22,802 bases of DNA from JBQTII01 sp052388275 (GTDB lineage: Bacteria > Actinomycetota > Actinomycetes > Sporichthyales > Sporichthyaceae). Shown one piece after another: positions 1-7,480 of this stretch; the stretch's first letter is position 1; the number at the start of each line of letters is the position of its first letter. The stretch covers positions 1-22,802 of the forward strand of contig JBQTII010000154.1 of the NCBI GenBank assembly GCA_052388275.1, given 5' to 3'. Below the pieces are notes generated by a model. That model saw nothing but the letters and a program-made list of their open reading frames with translations. It was not told the DNA's origin and did no database searches. Both the position numbers and the translations under genes were made by a program.

Positions 1-483
1 GTCGGTGTCGGTGGAGGCCATCTGACCGCCGCGCCGACGCGAGCGCTCCTGGTCCAGGTTGCAGGTGTTCTCCACCAGCTTGGCGAGCTCACCGGTGTTC
101 GTCAGGTTCCCGTTGTGGGCAACCGCGGCCGAACCGGTCGGCGTGGAACGGAACGTCGGCTGGGCGTTCTCCCAGCAGGAGGACCCGGTCGTGGAGTAGC
201 GGGTGTGCCCGATGGCCAGGTGCCCGCGCAGTGAGTTCAGCGTGGACTCGTCGAACACCTGGGGGACCAGGCCCATGTCCTTGTAGACCACGACGGAGGT
301 GCCATTGCCGACCGCGATCCCGGCCGATTCCTGGCCGCGGTGCTGCAGGGCGTACAGCCCGAAGTAGGTGAGTTTGGCGACCTCTTCGCCGGGCGCCCAA
401 ACCCCGAATACGCCGCAGGAGTCCTGCGGCCCCTTCTCGCCGGGCATCAGGTCGTGAGACAGCTTGCCGTCGCCTCCGGGCAC
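1..483 (-). CDS. purF: Amidophosphoribosyltransferase, N-terminal part (cut by window edge)
   Basis: PurF makes 5-phosphoribosylamine from PRPP and glutamine, the first committed step of purine synthesis in the cytoplasm. Only the first 161 codons are present; the rest lies beyond the left edge. The class II glutamine amidotransferase domain is clear: a short propeptide, then the catalytic cysteine in DSCGVFG (Cys23 from the GTG), YALQHRGQESAGI, GHTRYSTTG and AHNGNLTN. Autocatalytic removal of the propeptide, exposing the cysteine, is known for the family and fits here. The GTG at 483 has no clear Shine-Dalgarno; an in-frame ATG at 447 would leave a 10-residue propeptide. The gene lies 48 nt downstream of the alpha/beta hydrolase, in the same frame and direction, so co-transcription is likely. 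The family call is secure; the start is not. Confidence 0.95.
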   Translation of the reverse strand, partial: MPGGDGKLSHDLMPGEKGPQDSCGVFGVWAPGEEVAKLTYFGLYALQHRGQESAGIAVGNGTSVVVYKDMGLVPQVFDESTLNSLRGHLAIGHTRYSTTGSSCWENAQPTFRSTPTGSAAVAHNGNLTNTGELAKLVENTCNLDQERSRRRGGQMASTDTD

Positions 484-531
484 GAGGAGGAGTCTACGGC
501 CGCCTTCGGGGTGCGAAGTCCGCGCGTTCGC

Positions 532-1341
532 TCAGCCCTGCATGAGATCGGCCACGGCGGCCACCACGTGCGGCCAGGCCGACGAGCCGGGGTCGATGAG
601 CTCGAAATGCCCGACCCCCGAGATCGCCCGCAGCCGAGCCTGGTCGCCGGCGTCGATGGCCGCCCGGACGTAATGCACCGCGCACTCGACGGGGACCAGC
701 TCGTCCTCGGCGCCGTGCAGAGCGACCGACGCGATCCCGGTGGGCAGCAACTGCGCGGGATCGGCCGCCGCCAGGCGCGCGTCGGGGGTTGCCGCGTCCT
801 CGCCCGCGAGCAGCGCGTCCACGGCGCCGCCGCCCAGCCCGGCGCGGGCCGCCCAGCCCAGGTCCGCGACCCCGGCGAGGCTGAGTACTCCGCGAATCGG
901 CGGCGGGCCGGGCCGGTACCCGGGCGCACCGGGCGGGAGCCGGTGCCGCCCAGCCGCCCACAACGCCAGCTGCCCGCCGGCGGAATGTCCGACCAGGACC
1001 GTCCGCCCGGGATCGATCTGACCGTCGAGCAGGGCGGGCAGGGCGTCCACACCCGCGGCCACGTCGAGGAAGGTCGCGGGCCAGCCCCCGCCGTTACCGA
1101 CCCGGCGGTACTCCAGTGCGGCCACGACGTAGCCCGCCGCCGCGAGAGCGGCGCACTGCGGTGCGGTGTGCGTGCGGTCGTACTGCGCGCGCCAGAACCC
1201 ACCGTGGATGACGACGACCAGTGGGCGCACCTGCGCACCGGGCGGGGACAGCACCTCGGCCAGGTGGTCAGCGAGGCCGCCGTAGCGCAGCTCCACATGC
1301 CGCAGCGATCCGGCTGCGGCGTCAGCGAAGGCCCGGCTCAT
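532..1341 (-). CDS. Alpha/beta hydrolase (BD-FAE / kynurenine formamidase-like)
   Basis: A 269-residue cytoplasmic alpha/beta hydrolase without a signal peptide. Visible elements in order: the oxyanion-hole motif HGGFW (46-50), the nucleophile elbow GHSAGG with Ser120, a probable acid at Asp213 in GAEDELVP, and the catalytic His245 in GVGHFEL. Together they form a complete Ser-Asp-His triad. HGG[FYW] near the N-terminus is typical of the BD-FAE/carboxylesterase group that includes bacterial arylformamidases, but substrate specificity cannot be read from the sequence. No kynurenine pathway gene is nearby. The ATG at 1341 has only a weak upstream purine stretch, and no better in-frame start is visible. 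The gene precedes purF by 48 nt on the same strand and may share its transcript. Fold confidence is high, substrate confidence low. Confidence 0.85.
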   Translation of the reverse strand: MSRAFADAAAGSLRHVELRYGGLADHLAEVLSPPGAQVRPLVVVIHGGFWRAQYDRTHTAPQCAALAAAGYVVAALEYRRVGNGGGWPATFLDVAAGVDALPALLDGQIDPGRTVLVGHSAGGQLALWAAGRHRLPPGAPGYRPGPPPIRGVLSLAGVADLGWAARAGLGGGAVDALLAGEDAATPDARLAAADPAQLLPTGIASVALHGAEDELVPVECAVHYVRAAIDAGDQARLRAISGVGHFELIDPGSSAWPHVVAAVADLMQG

Positions 1342-1526
1342 GTCGGCGCCGCTCGGATCGCCATGCCAACTTCATCCCTTCTGCCCGCTTTGGGTGATCT
1401 TGGGTATTCCTGCATTGAACGACACCAGAGGTTCCTGCAGCATCAGATGAGGCCCATGTGACCACACTGGGTCCTGAGGTTGATGCGTTCGGTTATCACC
1501 GCGCTCGATGGTTAAGGATGCCCACG

Positions 1527-1940
1527 ATGTCTAGAACACTGCGGATCACAGCGGCCGCGGCCGCCAGCACCATCGCCCTCGCCGGCCTGCCCAGCGTCGC
1601 TGCGGCAGTGCCCAGCGAGAAGAAGCCCAAGGGCATTCTCAAGGTCTGCGTGGTCGGGCACGACGGGAACAAGGTCCGGGTCACGGCGGATGAGAAGAAG
1701 TTCGCCAAGTACCCGAGGAAGGACGGCTGCAAAGACCGCAACAAGCGGATCGGGGCATACACCCTGCGCACGATCCTGGACCCGGCCAGCACGGTCGAGT
1801 TCGACCGGGCCGTCGTCCAGGACCCGACCGGTGACTCCAGCGGCAGCGACGAGACGCAGCCGGTCAGCGTCAAGGTCAGCGCCGGGCAGACCACCACCGT
1901 GAACATCTTCCTGACCGCGATCGACCCCGACGACGACTGA
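1527..1940 (+). CDS. Small secreted protein, possible prealbumin/SpaA-like beta domain
   Basis: A 137-residue protein with a signal peptide: positive start (MSRTLR), an Ala-rich hydrophobic core and a cleavage-like site SVAAA-V near residue 27. The mature part is about 110 residues with two cysteines (41, 68) that could form a disulfide, alternating hydrophobic beta-strand patterns (GILKVCVVG, GAYTLRTIL, TTTVNIFLT), and an acidic tail ending DPDDD. The 'LKVC...G.Y' layout recalls short actinobacterial secreted proteins with a prealbumin- or Ig-like fold. That is a resemblance only; I do not recognise the family. The start at 1527 is chosen because AAGGA sits 8 nt upstream; the in-frame ATG at 1518 directly abuts that motif and is less likely. 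It diverges from the alpha/beta hydrolase and converges with hisS, 21 nt away. Confidence 0.7.
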   Translation: MSRTLRITAAAAASTIALAGLPSVAAAVPSEKKPKGILKVCVVGHDGNKVRVTADEKKFAKYPRKDGCKDRNKRIGAYTLRTILDPASTVEFDRAVVQDPTGDSSGSDETQPVSVKVSAGQTTTVNIFLTAIDPDDD

Positions 1941-1945
1941 GCCCG

Positions 1946-1961
1946 CCCGGCCCAACCCGGG
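1946..1961. terminator. Short GC hairpin between convergent genes
   Basis: CCCGG and CCGGG form a 5-bp stem with a 6-nt loop in the 21-nt gap between the secreted-protein gene and hisS, which converge here. There is no T tract on either strand, so this is at best a weak, U-less terminator of the kind proposed for GC-rich actinobacteria. Confidence 0.3.
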
Positions 1962-3302
1962 TCAGATCAGCGCGGTACCACGAGCAGGCTGCGGCTCCCA
2001 CTCCAGTGGGTCGGCCGCAGCCTGTTCCCCTGTTCGCAGGTCCTTGACCTCGTGCGCCTTCCCGTCCGCGAAGGGCGGGAACCAGACGTAGGGGATCTGT
2101 TTGCGGCTGGCGTACCGGATCTGATTGGCCATCTTGGCCGCCTCATGGAAGGACTCGGCCGCGATGCCGCGGGCCCGCAGCGCGGCGGCCACCGCCATCG
2201 CGTCCCGGCGTCGGTCGGCGGCCGGGAGCACGACCAACACCTGCGCGGGAGAGGTCGGTCCATCAGCGGTGATGGTGCCGTCCGCGAGCAGCTTGGCGAA
2301 GATCCGGGTCAGGCCGATCGACATCCCGATGCCTGGCAGGTGGCGGCGGATGAAGGAACCGGCCAGGTCGTCGTAGCGACCCCCGGAGCAGATACTGCCA
2401 AAACCCGGCGCATCGCGCAGCTTCCCCTCATAGACGGTGCCGGTGTAGTAGTCCAGGCCGCGCGCAATGGACAGGTCGGCGCAGATGCTGCCCTCGGGCA
2501 GGTCGGCGAGCTCGCCGAGTACGAAGGCCAGCTCCCCCAGGCCCTCCTCCAGCAGTGCGCCGCCGGAGCCGAGCGCGGCGATGTCGTCAACGACACCGGG
2601 GCCATCGCCCCGCACTTGCGCGAGGTCCAGGCACGCTGTGACCTGATCGTCCGTCAGGCCGAGGCGGGAGACGAAGAGCTGGCCGACGGCATCGGCGCCG
2701 ATCTTGTCGAGCTTGTCCGCGATCCGGATGACGCCGAGCGGGTCGGTGATCCCCAGACCTTCGTAGAAGCCTTGCAGGACCTTGCGGTTGTTGATCCCGA
2801 TCGTGAACGCGCCGATGCCTAGGCCGGTGAGTACCTCGTGGATGATCCGCGGCAGCTCGGCGTCGAAGTGCAGCGGGACGTGCTCGGGGTTGATGACGTC
2901 GATGTCGCACTGGGTGAACTCGCGAAAACGTCCGTCCTGCGGGCGTTCCCCGCGCCAGACCCGCTGGATCTGGTAGCGCTTGAACGGAAACGTCAGCTCG
3001 TTGAAGTGCTGGGCGACGTAGCGCGCCAGTGGCACCGTGAGGTCGAAGTGCAGGCCGAGGCGGGCATCGGAGTCGGCCTGCCCGTGGAGCCGTTGCAGGG
3101 TGTAGACCTCCTGCGAGGTCTCGCCCTTGGCCAGCAGAGCGTCAAGCGCCTCGACCGAGGGGGTTTCGACCGAGGTGAAGCCGTACAGCTCGTAGGTGGC
3201 GCGGATCTGGTCCAGCCACTGCTGCTCGACGCGGCGCACCGCCGACAGCCACTCGGGGAACCCGCTGATGGAACTCGGGCGCACGATCCGGTCCTCGGCC
3301 AT
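1962..3302 (-). CDS. hisS: Histidyl-tRNA synthetase
   Basis: Class II aminoacyl-tRNA synthetase that charges tRNA-His in the cytoplasm; 446 residues. Visible in order: GLHFDLTVPLARY (83-95, histidine-binding region), motif 2 with QRVWRGERPQDGRFREF (113-129), the HisRS-specific RGLDYYTGTVYE (281-292), SGGRYDD (306-312), motif 3 GIGMSIGLTRIF (324-335), and a C-terminal anticodon-binding alpha/beta domain from about 350. The N-terminus (RPSSISGFPEWL) matches what I recall of the Streptomyces-type HisRS rather than the Mycobacterium type, which starts with an APKG-like segment. The frame runs up to 3347, but the ATG at 3302 has GGAGAG/GAGGAG 10-12 nt upstream and gives the expected N-terminus. 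The methyltransferase-GNAT pair lies upstream on the same strand, 98 nt away. Confidence 0.95.
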   Translation of the reverse strand: MAEDRIVRPSSISGFPEWLSAVRRVEQQWLDQIRATYELYGFTSVETPSVEALDALLAKGETSQEVYTLQRLHGQADSDARLGLHFDLTVPLARYVAQHFNELTFPFKRYQIQRVWRGERPQDGRFREFTQCDIDVINPEHVPLHFDAELPRIIHEVLTGLGIGAFTIGINNRKVLQGFYEGLGITDPLGVIRIADKLDKIGADAVGQLFVSRLGLTDDQVTACLDLAQVRGDGPGVVDDIAALGSGGALLEEGLGELAFVLGELADLPEGSICADLSIARGLDYYTGTVYEGKLRDAPGFGSICSGGRYDDLAGSFIRRHLPGIGMSIGLTRIFAKLLADGTITADGPTSPAQVLVVLPAADRRRDAMAVAAALRARGIAAESFHEAAKMANQIRYASRKQIPYVWFPPFADGKAHEVKDLRTGEQAAADPLEWEPQPARGTALI

Positions 3303-3400
3303 CGCGGGCGGGCTCTCCTCATGCGGGTACATCTGGTGTTCAAACACGCGAGCTAAAGCTCACCGGTGTTCGGATGCCCGGGATGGGCGCGGTCATCCTC

Positions 3401-3898
3401 TCAGAGCGCCCGGTGCATGATGTGCAGCCCAACGAGGCCTTCGGTGGCGTGGTCATAAGCCTCGGGCACTGTTGTAAGGATCTCGAAGCCGAGGCTTCGC
3501 CACAGGGCCACGGCGCGGGTGTTGGTCTCGACCACCGCGTTGAACTGCATGGCCCGGTACCCCGCGGCCAGGGCCATGGCGAGCACGTGCTCTCCGAGGG
3601 CCCGCCCGATGCCGCCACCGGCGTGCGCTCCGTCGACGATGAAGCTCGCATTGGCGACGTGCGCGGCCGGTCCCAGCCCGTTGGGACGCAGCTTGGCCGA
3701 CCCGACGACCACGCCACCGCGCTCGGCGACGAAGACCTGCGTGCCCGGTTCCATCCACAGCTCCTGGGCATCGACTCCATTGGCATCACGCGGCACCGTG
3801 TAGGTCTGGCCCGCAGCCACGATCGGACCGAAGACCGCCCAAATGCCCGGCCAATCCGATGCAACCGCCGCTCGGATTATGAACTCATCGCCGCTCAT
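3401..3898 (-). CDS. GNAT family N-acetyltransferase
   Basis: A 165-residue single-domain GCN5-related acetyltransferase. The acetyl-CoA pyrophosphate-binding loop lies at about 93-99 (AGGGIGR) after the strand VANASFIVD. It is followed by the helix LGEHVLAMALAAGYRAM, the strand MQFNAVVETNTRAVALW, and the C-terminal WRSLGFEI typical of the fold. The substrate is unknown; small amines or amino acids, as in the MnaT/YncA-like branch, are possible. The start ATG overlaps the stop of the upstream methyltransferase as ATGA (3895-3898), so the two are almost certainly translationally coupled. That suggests a joint role, perhaps successive modification of one metabolite, but nothing in the sequence proves it. 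Confidence 0.88.
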   Translation of the reverse strand: MSGDEFIIRAAVASDWPGIWAVFGPIVAAGQTYTVPRDANGVDAQELWMEPGTQVFVAERGGVVVGSAKLRPNGLGPAAHVANASFIVDGAHAGGGIGRALGEHVLAMALAAGYRAMQFNAVVETNTRAVALWRSLGFEILTTVPEAYDHATEGLVGLHIMHRAL

Positions 3899-4746
3899 CC
3901 CGGGACGCGAGCGGTGGTGAAGCGGGCCCGTGAGCGGTGCACGAGGACTCCGTCGGTCTCCAAGTGCGGGCGAAGCATCGCCTCTACCTCCGCGCGGGCG
4001 GCGGGCAGCGCCTCGGCCGTGACCTGGTCGATCATGATCCGCCCACCGTGGGAACCGACCCAGGCCCAGTAGCTCGTGGTGCTCGCGAAGGTGATGTCGT
4101 GCTGCACCTCGGTGATCTCGACGTCGACGAGGCCCGCTTCCAGCAGCATCGCGGTGATGCTCTCGTGGCTGGTGAAGGGCTTGTCCGGGTTCTCGGTCCA
4201 CGGCTCGCCCACGCGGTGGCGATAGAGGATCGCCATCGTCTCGTCGAACTTCGGGTCCGACGGCCCGAAGGAGCTCATTGCGAAGCGGCCGCCTGGGCAT
4301 AGCAGCGCGGCCACCTTCGCCATGCTCACCCGCGGGGCCGGGACGAAGAACATCACCATGCCCGCTGTGATCAGGTCGAAGCTCATGGCCGGGAACGTCG
4401 GGTCGGCCGCGTCGCCGAGTTCCACCCGCACCTGACTCAGCCCGCGGGCGCGGACCTCTGCCGCACACAACTCGACCATGCGCGTGGACAGGTCCGTGCC
4501 GATGACGCGCCCGCTCGGTCCGACCGCGCTGGCGACCGGGATCAGGCAGTGGCCCCGTCCGCACCCCAGGTCCAGGACCCGTTCGCCCGGCTGTGGAGCT
4601 GCGCGGCGCGCCAGCTCGATCCCGAGCGGGGCGAAGAAATCCACGCCGACCTGTTCGTAGGAGTCCGCGGAGTTGTCGAAGGCCGCGGCGATGATCGCCT
4701 TGGTCTCGGCGTCGCGCTCTGCCTGATCCAGGGCAGCGGAATCCAC
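3895..4746 (-). CDS. Class I SAM-dependent methyltransferase
   Basis: A 283-residue cytoplasmic methyltransferase of the UbiE/Methyltransf_11 type. SAM-binding motif I is VLDLGCGRGH (57-66). The acidic residue ending strand 2 is in VIGTDLS, followed by a motif II-like GDAADPTFPAMSFDLI and a post-motif LCPGGRFAMSSFG. The C-terminal half (YWAWVGSHGGR) carries no second domain I recognise, and the substrate is unknown. The frame stays open to 4962, but that extension runs through a 54-bp tandem DNA repeat and reads Arg-rich low-complexity peptide. I prefer the GTG at 4746, which starts just before the conserved helix although it has no obvious Shine-Dalgarno. The stop overlaps the GNAT start as ATGA. 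Confidence 0.88.
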   Translation of the reverse strand: MDSAALDQAERDAETKAIIAAAFDNSADSYEQVGVDFFAPLGIELARRAAPQPGERVLDLGCGRGHCLIPVASAVGPSGRVIGTDLSTRMVELCAAEVRARGLSQVRVELGDAADPTFPAMSFDLITAGMVMFFVPAPRVSMAKVAALLCPGGRFAMSSFGPSDPKFDETMAILYRHRVGEPWTENPDKPFTSHESITAMLLEAGLVDVEITEVQHDITFASTTSYWAWVGSHGGRIMIDQVTAEALPAARAEVEAMLRPHLETDGVLVHRSRARFTTARVPG

Positions 4747-4829
4747 GCCGGTGACGCTACCGGGCCGATCAGCGTGGGCGTGCCTCGACCTGACGTCGGC
4801 TCTGACACGGCCTGTCGTCAGTTCCCGCT

Positions 4830-4859
4830 GCCTATCAGCCCGCCGGCGAGCTGATAGGC
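4830..4859. terminator. 10-bp perfect stem-loop between luxR-like gene and methyltransferase
   Basis: GCCTATCAGC (4830-4839) and GCTGATAGGC (4850-4859) are perfect reverse complements around a 10-nt loop. It sits downstream of the LuxR-type gene on the minus strand and about 85 nt upstream of the methyltransferase start. No T run follows on either strand. It could be a U-less terminator or a regulatory structure. Its right arm lies within the first copy of the 54-bp repeat. Confidence 0.45.
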
Positions 4860-4953
4860 GTACCGAGCGGATGACGGCCCGCCCGGACCCAGGCCGCGGG
4901 CGAGCTGATAGGCGTACCGAGCGGATGACGGCCCGCCCGGACCCAGGCCGCGG
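4845..4953. repeat. Two head-to-tail copies of a 54-bp repeat
   Basis: Positions 4845-4899 and 4899-4953 are identical, giving a perfect tandem duplication of period 54 bp. The unit begins GGCGAGCTGATAGGCG and ends CCAGGCCGCG. It lies in the 263-bp non-coding gap between the LuxR-type regulator and the methyltransferase. 54 is a multiple of three, so both copies stay open in the methyltransferase frame and would encode an Arg-rich 18-residue repeat, but this part is probably untranslated. The perfect identity points to recent duplication. Confidence 0.9.
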
Positions 4954-5009
4954 CACGGGCACAGCGCCCGCGACCCCAACGCAGGGAGGCGCCCGCCGGG
5001 CGCCGTGGG

Positions 5010-5798
5010 TCAGAGCCAGCCCGAGTCGCGCACGATGCGGATGGCGTCGATCCGGTTGCGGGCACCGAGCTTGCCGATGATCTTCGACAGGTAGTTGCGC
5101 ACCGTTCCATCGGAGAGGCAGAGCCGGGAGGCGATCTCGCGGACCGACTCGCCCTGGGCCGCACGCCGCAGCACCTCCAGCTCACGGTGGGTCAAGGTGT
5201 GCTGTTCGCCTTCCAGCGCCGCGATCGCGAGTTTGGGGTCGACGACCCGTTCTCCGCCTGCCACCCTGCGGATGCTCTCCGAAAGCCAGGTCGCCGGGGC
5301 GTCCTTGTCCACCAGGCCCTGCGCGCTCGATTCCAGCGCGCGGCGAAGCGCGCCCGGGGTGACGGTGGCGGTCAGGATCAGGACCTTGCACCGCGGTGCG
5401 TGTTCGCCGACCTTGCGCGCCAAGGCGAAACCGTCCCGCCCGGGAGAGTCGACGTCGATCACCGCGACATCGGCCCGAGTCCTGGTCACCGCCGCGATCA
5501 CATCGCCGTCATTGCGCACCGCGGCGACCACCGCGATGTCTCGTTCGTAGGACAGCAGAGCCGACAGCGCCCCGCCGTAGAGCGCGAGGCTCTCGGCCAG
5601 CACGACCCGGATGGCCGCGGCACGGCGCAGTTCCTCGGCGCTTGCAAGCTCGCCGGTGCCAGGGCGCCGGTCCGCCATCTGCGAGCGGTCGGCAACAGCA
5701 GCGGTGACCTGCGCGGGCCGGGTCAGCGCGTACGGCGAGGCCTGGGAACGGACACCTGACGTGGTGTCGGAAACACTGCGCATGCTCAGGTGTTCCAC
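5010..5798 (-). CDS. NarL/LuxR-family response regulator, DesR-like, degenerate acidic pocket
   Basis: A 262-residue transcription regulator: an extended N-terminus (1-60) without recognised domain, a receiver domain (about 62-185), then a LuxR-type HTH (about 200-258; LTHRELEVLRRAAQGES, SDGTVRNYLSKIIGKLGARN). The C-terminus ...RDSGWL and the receiver strand IRVVLAES resemble the DesR branch (usually ...LLAEDQ). The probable phosphoacceptor is Asp115 (VAVIDVDSPG), with Thr143 and Lys165 in the usual places. The second acidic residue of the Mg-binding pair is Ser70, so phosphorylation may be weak or lost. The GTG start is supported by AGAGGAGG 8 nt upstream (5807-5814). No DesK-type kinase adjoins; the kinase upstream on the same strand pairs with an OmpR-type regulator. 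Confidence 0.88.
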   Translation of the reverse strand: MEHLSMRSVSDTTSGVRSQASPYALTRPAQVTAAVADRSQMADRRPGTGELASAEELRRAAAIRVVLAESLALYGGALSALLSYERDIAVVAAVRNDGDVIAAVTRTRADVAVIDVDSPGRDGFALARKVGEHAPRCKVLILTATVTPGALRRALESSAQGLVDKDAPATWLSESIRRVAGGERVVDPKLAIAALEGEQHTLTHRELEVLRRAAQGESVREIASRLCLSDGTVRNYLSKIIGKLGARNRIDAIRIVRDSGWL

Positions 5799-5918
5799 GC
5801 GTCCAACCTCCTCTGAGCTCCCCGATGCGACCACGTCGCGACGAGCCGCAGCAGCCCGTGAGAAGACTCTAGGCAGGGCCCACCAGCCCCGATTGAGCTT
5901 TGCCAACTACGGGATGAT

Positions 5919-5972
5919 CTTTGTGCACCCGCGGCCAACCGCACCCCGAAACCACTGCCAGAGCGCACAAAG
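5919..5972. promoter_or_regulatory. Inverted repeat upstream of the DesR-like gene
   Basis: CTTTGTGC (5919-5926) and GCACAAAG (5965-5972) are perfect 8-bp inverted repeats 38 bp apart, in the 193-bp gap between the kinase stop and the regulator's start. They lie about 120-175 bp upstream of the GTG. They could be operator half-sites; no factor can be named. Confidence 0.35.
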
Positions 5973-5991
5973 CAGACAAACCGACGTGACG

Positions 5992-7479
5992 TCAGATAGC
6001 AGCGAGCGGCAGCCGAACCTCGAACTCGGTACATCCGGGCGCGCTGTGCACACTCACGTTGCCGTGGTGGGCGGCGACGACCGCCAAAACGATGGCCAGA
6101 CCAAGCCCGGTACTGCCGGCGGCGCGCGAGCGCGAGGAATCCCCGCGGGCGAACCGGGAGAAGATCTCCGGCATCAGTGCGCCGGGGATCCCCGGCCCGT
6201 CGTCGGTCACGGTGAGGACGGCCGTCGGGCTCGCCCCCGCCGCAGTCCGAAGTGCTGCAGTGACCACGGTGCCTGCGGGGGTGTGGATCCGGGCGTTCGC
6301 CAGCAAATTGGTCACCACCTGGGTCAGGCGGGCGGCCTCGCCGATCACCATCACAGGGGTGTCCGGGACATCCAGGCGCCACACATGATCCGGCCCGGCG
6401 GCATGGGTGTCGCTGACCGCACCGACCAGCACCATGCCCAGATCGACGGCTTCGGAGATCAGCGGGCGTCCGGAGTCCAGGCTGGCGAGCAGGAGCAGGT
6501 CCTCCACCAGGGCGGTCATTCGTACCGCCTGGGACTCGACCCGGCTCAAGGCGTGGGCTACGTCCGGCGGCACCGGTTCGACGGCGCGCCGGCTCAGTTC
6601 GGCGTAGCCGCGGATCGCCGCCAGCGGTGTGCGCAATTCGTGGCTGGCGTCGGCGACGAACCGTCTGACCCGGGTCTCGCTTGCCTGACGGGCCGTCAGG
6701 GCGGCATCGACATGTCCGAGCAAGCTGTTCAGCGCCAGTCCCACCTGGCCGACCTCGGTGCGCGGATCGGTGTCACCCTCGGGAACGCGGACGGCGAGCG
6801 CGACCTCGCCGCGGTCCAACGGCATCCCGGCGACCTCGGCCGCCGTGGCGGCGACGCGGCGAAGCGGACGCAGCGCGAGGCGGACCACAGCGGCGCCGGC
6901 GAACACCGCCGCGACCAGGCCGGCCAGGGTCACCGCGAGCACGACCGCGGTCAACCGGAAGACCGTGTCGCGCACGTCGGCCGTCGGCAGCCCGGTCACG
7001 GCGATCGAACCGTCGCCGACCGGGATCGCACGCAGTCGATAACGGCCCAGATCACCCCCCAGATCGCGGGAGTGGTGCTCGGTGTCGGCCGGCACGGTGA
7101 GCAGTCCACGCGGATCCCCGTCGACGTCACCGGTGTCGCCGCTGGTGGTCAGCACGAGTGGGGCGGAAATGAACTCCCCCCCGCGGACCCGCCCGATCAC
7201 GGTCCCCTCGGTCTGGCCGGGGCCGAACATGCCGAACTGCTCCCTGTCCGGGGACGCGATTGCGCGCGCCGTGCGGAACGCCGCGGCGTCGACCTCCTCG
7301 TCGAGCTGACCCATCAGGTAGGACCGCAGCGCCAAGACCGAGACCACCCCGATGACCATGCTCACGGCGGCGAGCAGGGCCAGCAGCACGGTGAGCACCC
7401 GGGTACGCAGGCTCCAGCCGTGCGGATCCCACCGCCGGAACCGCTTCGGTGGATCCTCCGTGCCGGTCCCTGCGCTCAT
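5992..7479 (-). CDS. Two-component sensor histidine kinase (PhoR/TcrY-like)
   Basis: A 495-residue membrane histidine kinase. Layout: short cytoplasmic N-terminus, TM1 at about 28-52, an extracytoplasmic sensor of about 120 residues with no recognised fold, TM2 at about 174-200, a HAMP linker from about 201 (RPLRRVAATA), a dimerisation/phosphoacceptor domain with His280 in DASHELRTPLAAIRGY, and an ATPase domain with N box LLANARIHTP, G1 DDGPGIP and G2 GSTGLGLAIV. All catalytic boxes look intact. The ATG at 7479 follows the response regulator stop by one base (TGACATG), so the two are one operon and a cognate pair. The regulator's close resemblance to PhoP/TcrX suggests this is the PhoR/TcrY counterpart, but the sensor part does not reveal the signal. 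Confidence 0.93.
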   Translation of the reverse strand: MSAGTGTEDPPKRFRRWDPHGWSLRTRVLTVLLALLAAVSMVIGVVSVLALRSYLMGQLDEEVDAAAFRTARAIASPDREQFGMFGPGQTEGTVIGRVRGGEFISAPLVLTTSGDTGDVDGDPRGLLTVPADTEHHSRDLGGDLGRYRLRAIPVGDGSIAVTGLPTADVRDTVFRLTAVVLAVTLAGLVAAVFAGAAVVRLALRPLRRVAATAAEVAGMPLDRGEVALAVRVPEGDTDPRTEVGQVGLALNSLLGHVDAALTARQASETRVRRFVADASHELRTPLAAIRGYAELSRRAVEPVPPDVAHALSRVESQAVRMTALVEDLLLLASLDSGRPLISEAVDLGMVLVGAVSDTHAAGPDHVWRLDVPDTPVMVIGEAARLTQVVTNLLANARIHTPAGTVVTAALRTAAGASPTAVLTVTDDGPGIPGALMPEIFSRFARGDSSRSRAAGSTGLGLAIVLAVVAAHHGNVSVHSAPGCTEFEVRLPLAAI

Positions 7480-7480
7480 G

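Noticed and set aside
340..1461. Long plus-strand open frame (373 codons) opposite the alpha/beta hydrolase and purF start
   Set aside because: Arg/Gly/Pro-rich antisense shadow, typical of GC-rich DNA; the minus-strand hydrolase has a full catalytic triad.
4747..4962. N-terminal extension of the methyltransferase through the 54-bp repeats
   Set aside because: Arg-rich low-complexity peptide without family resemblance; not excluded, but less likely than GTG 4746.
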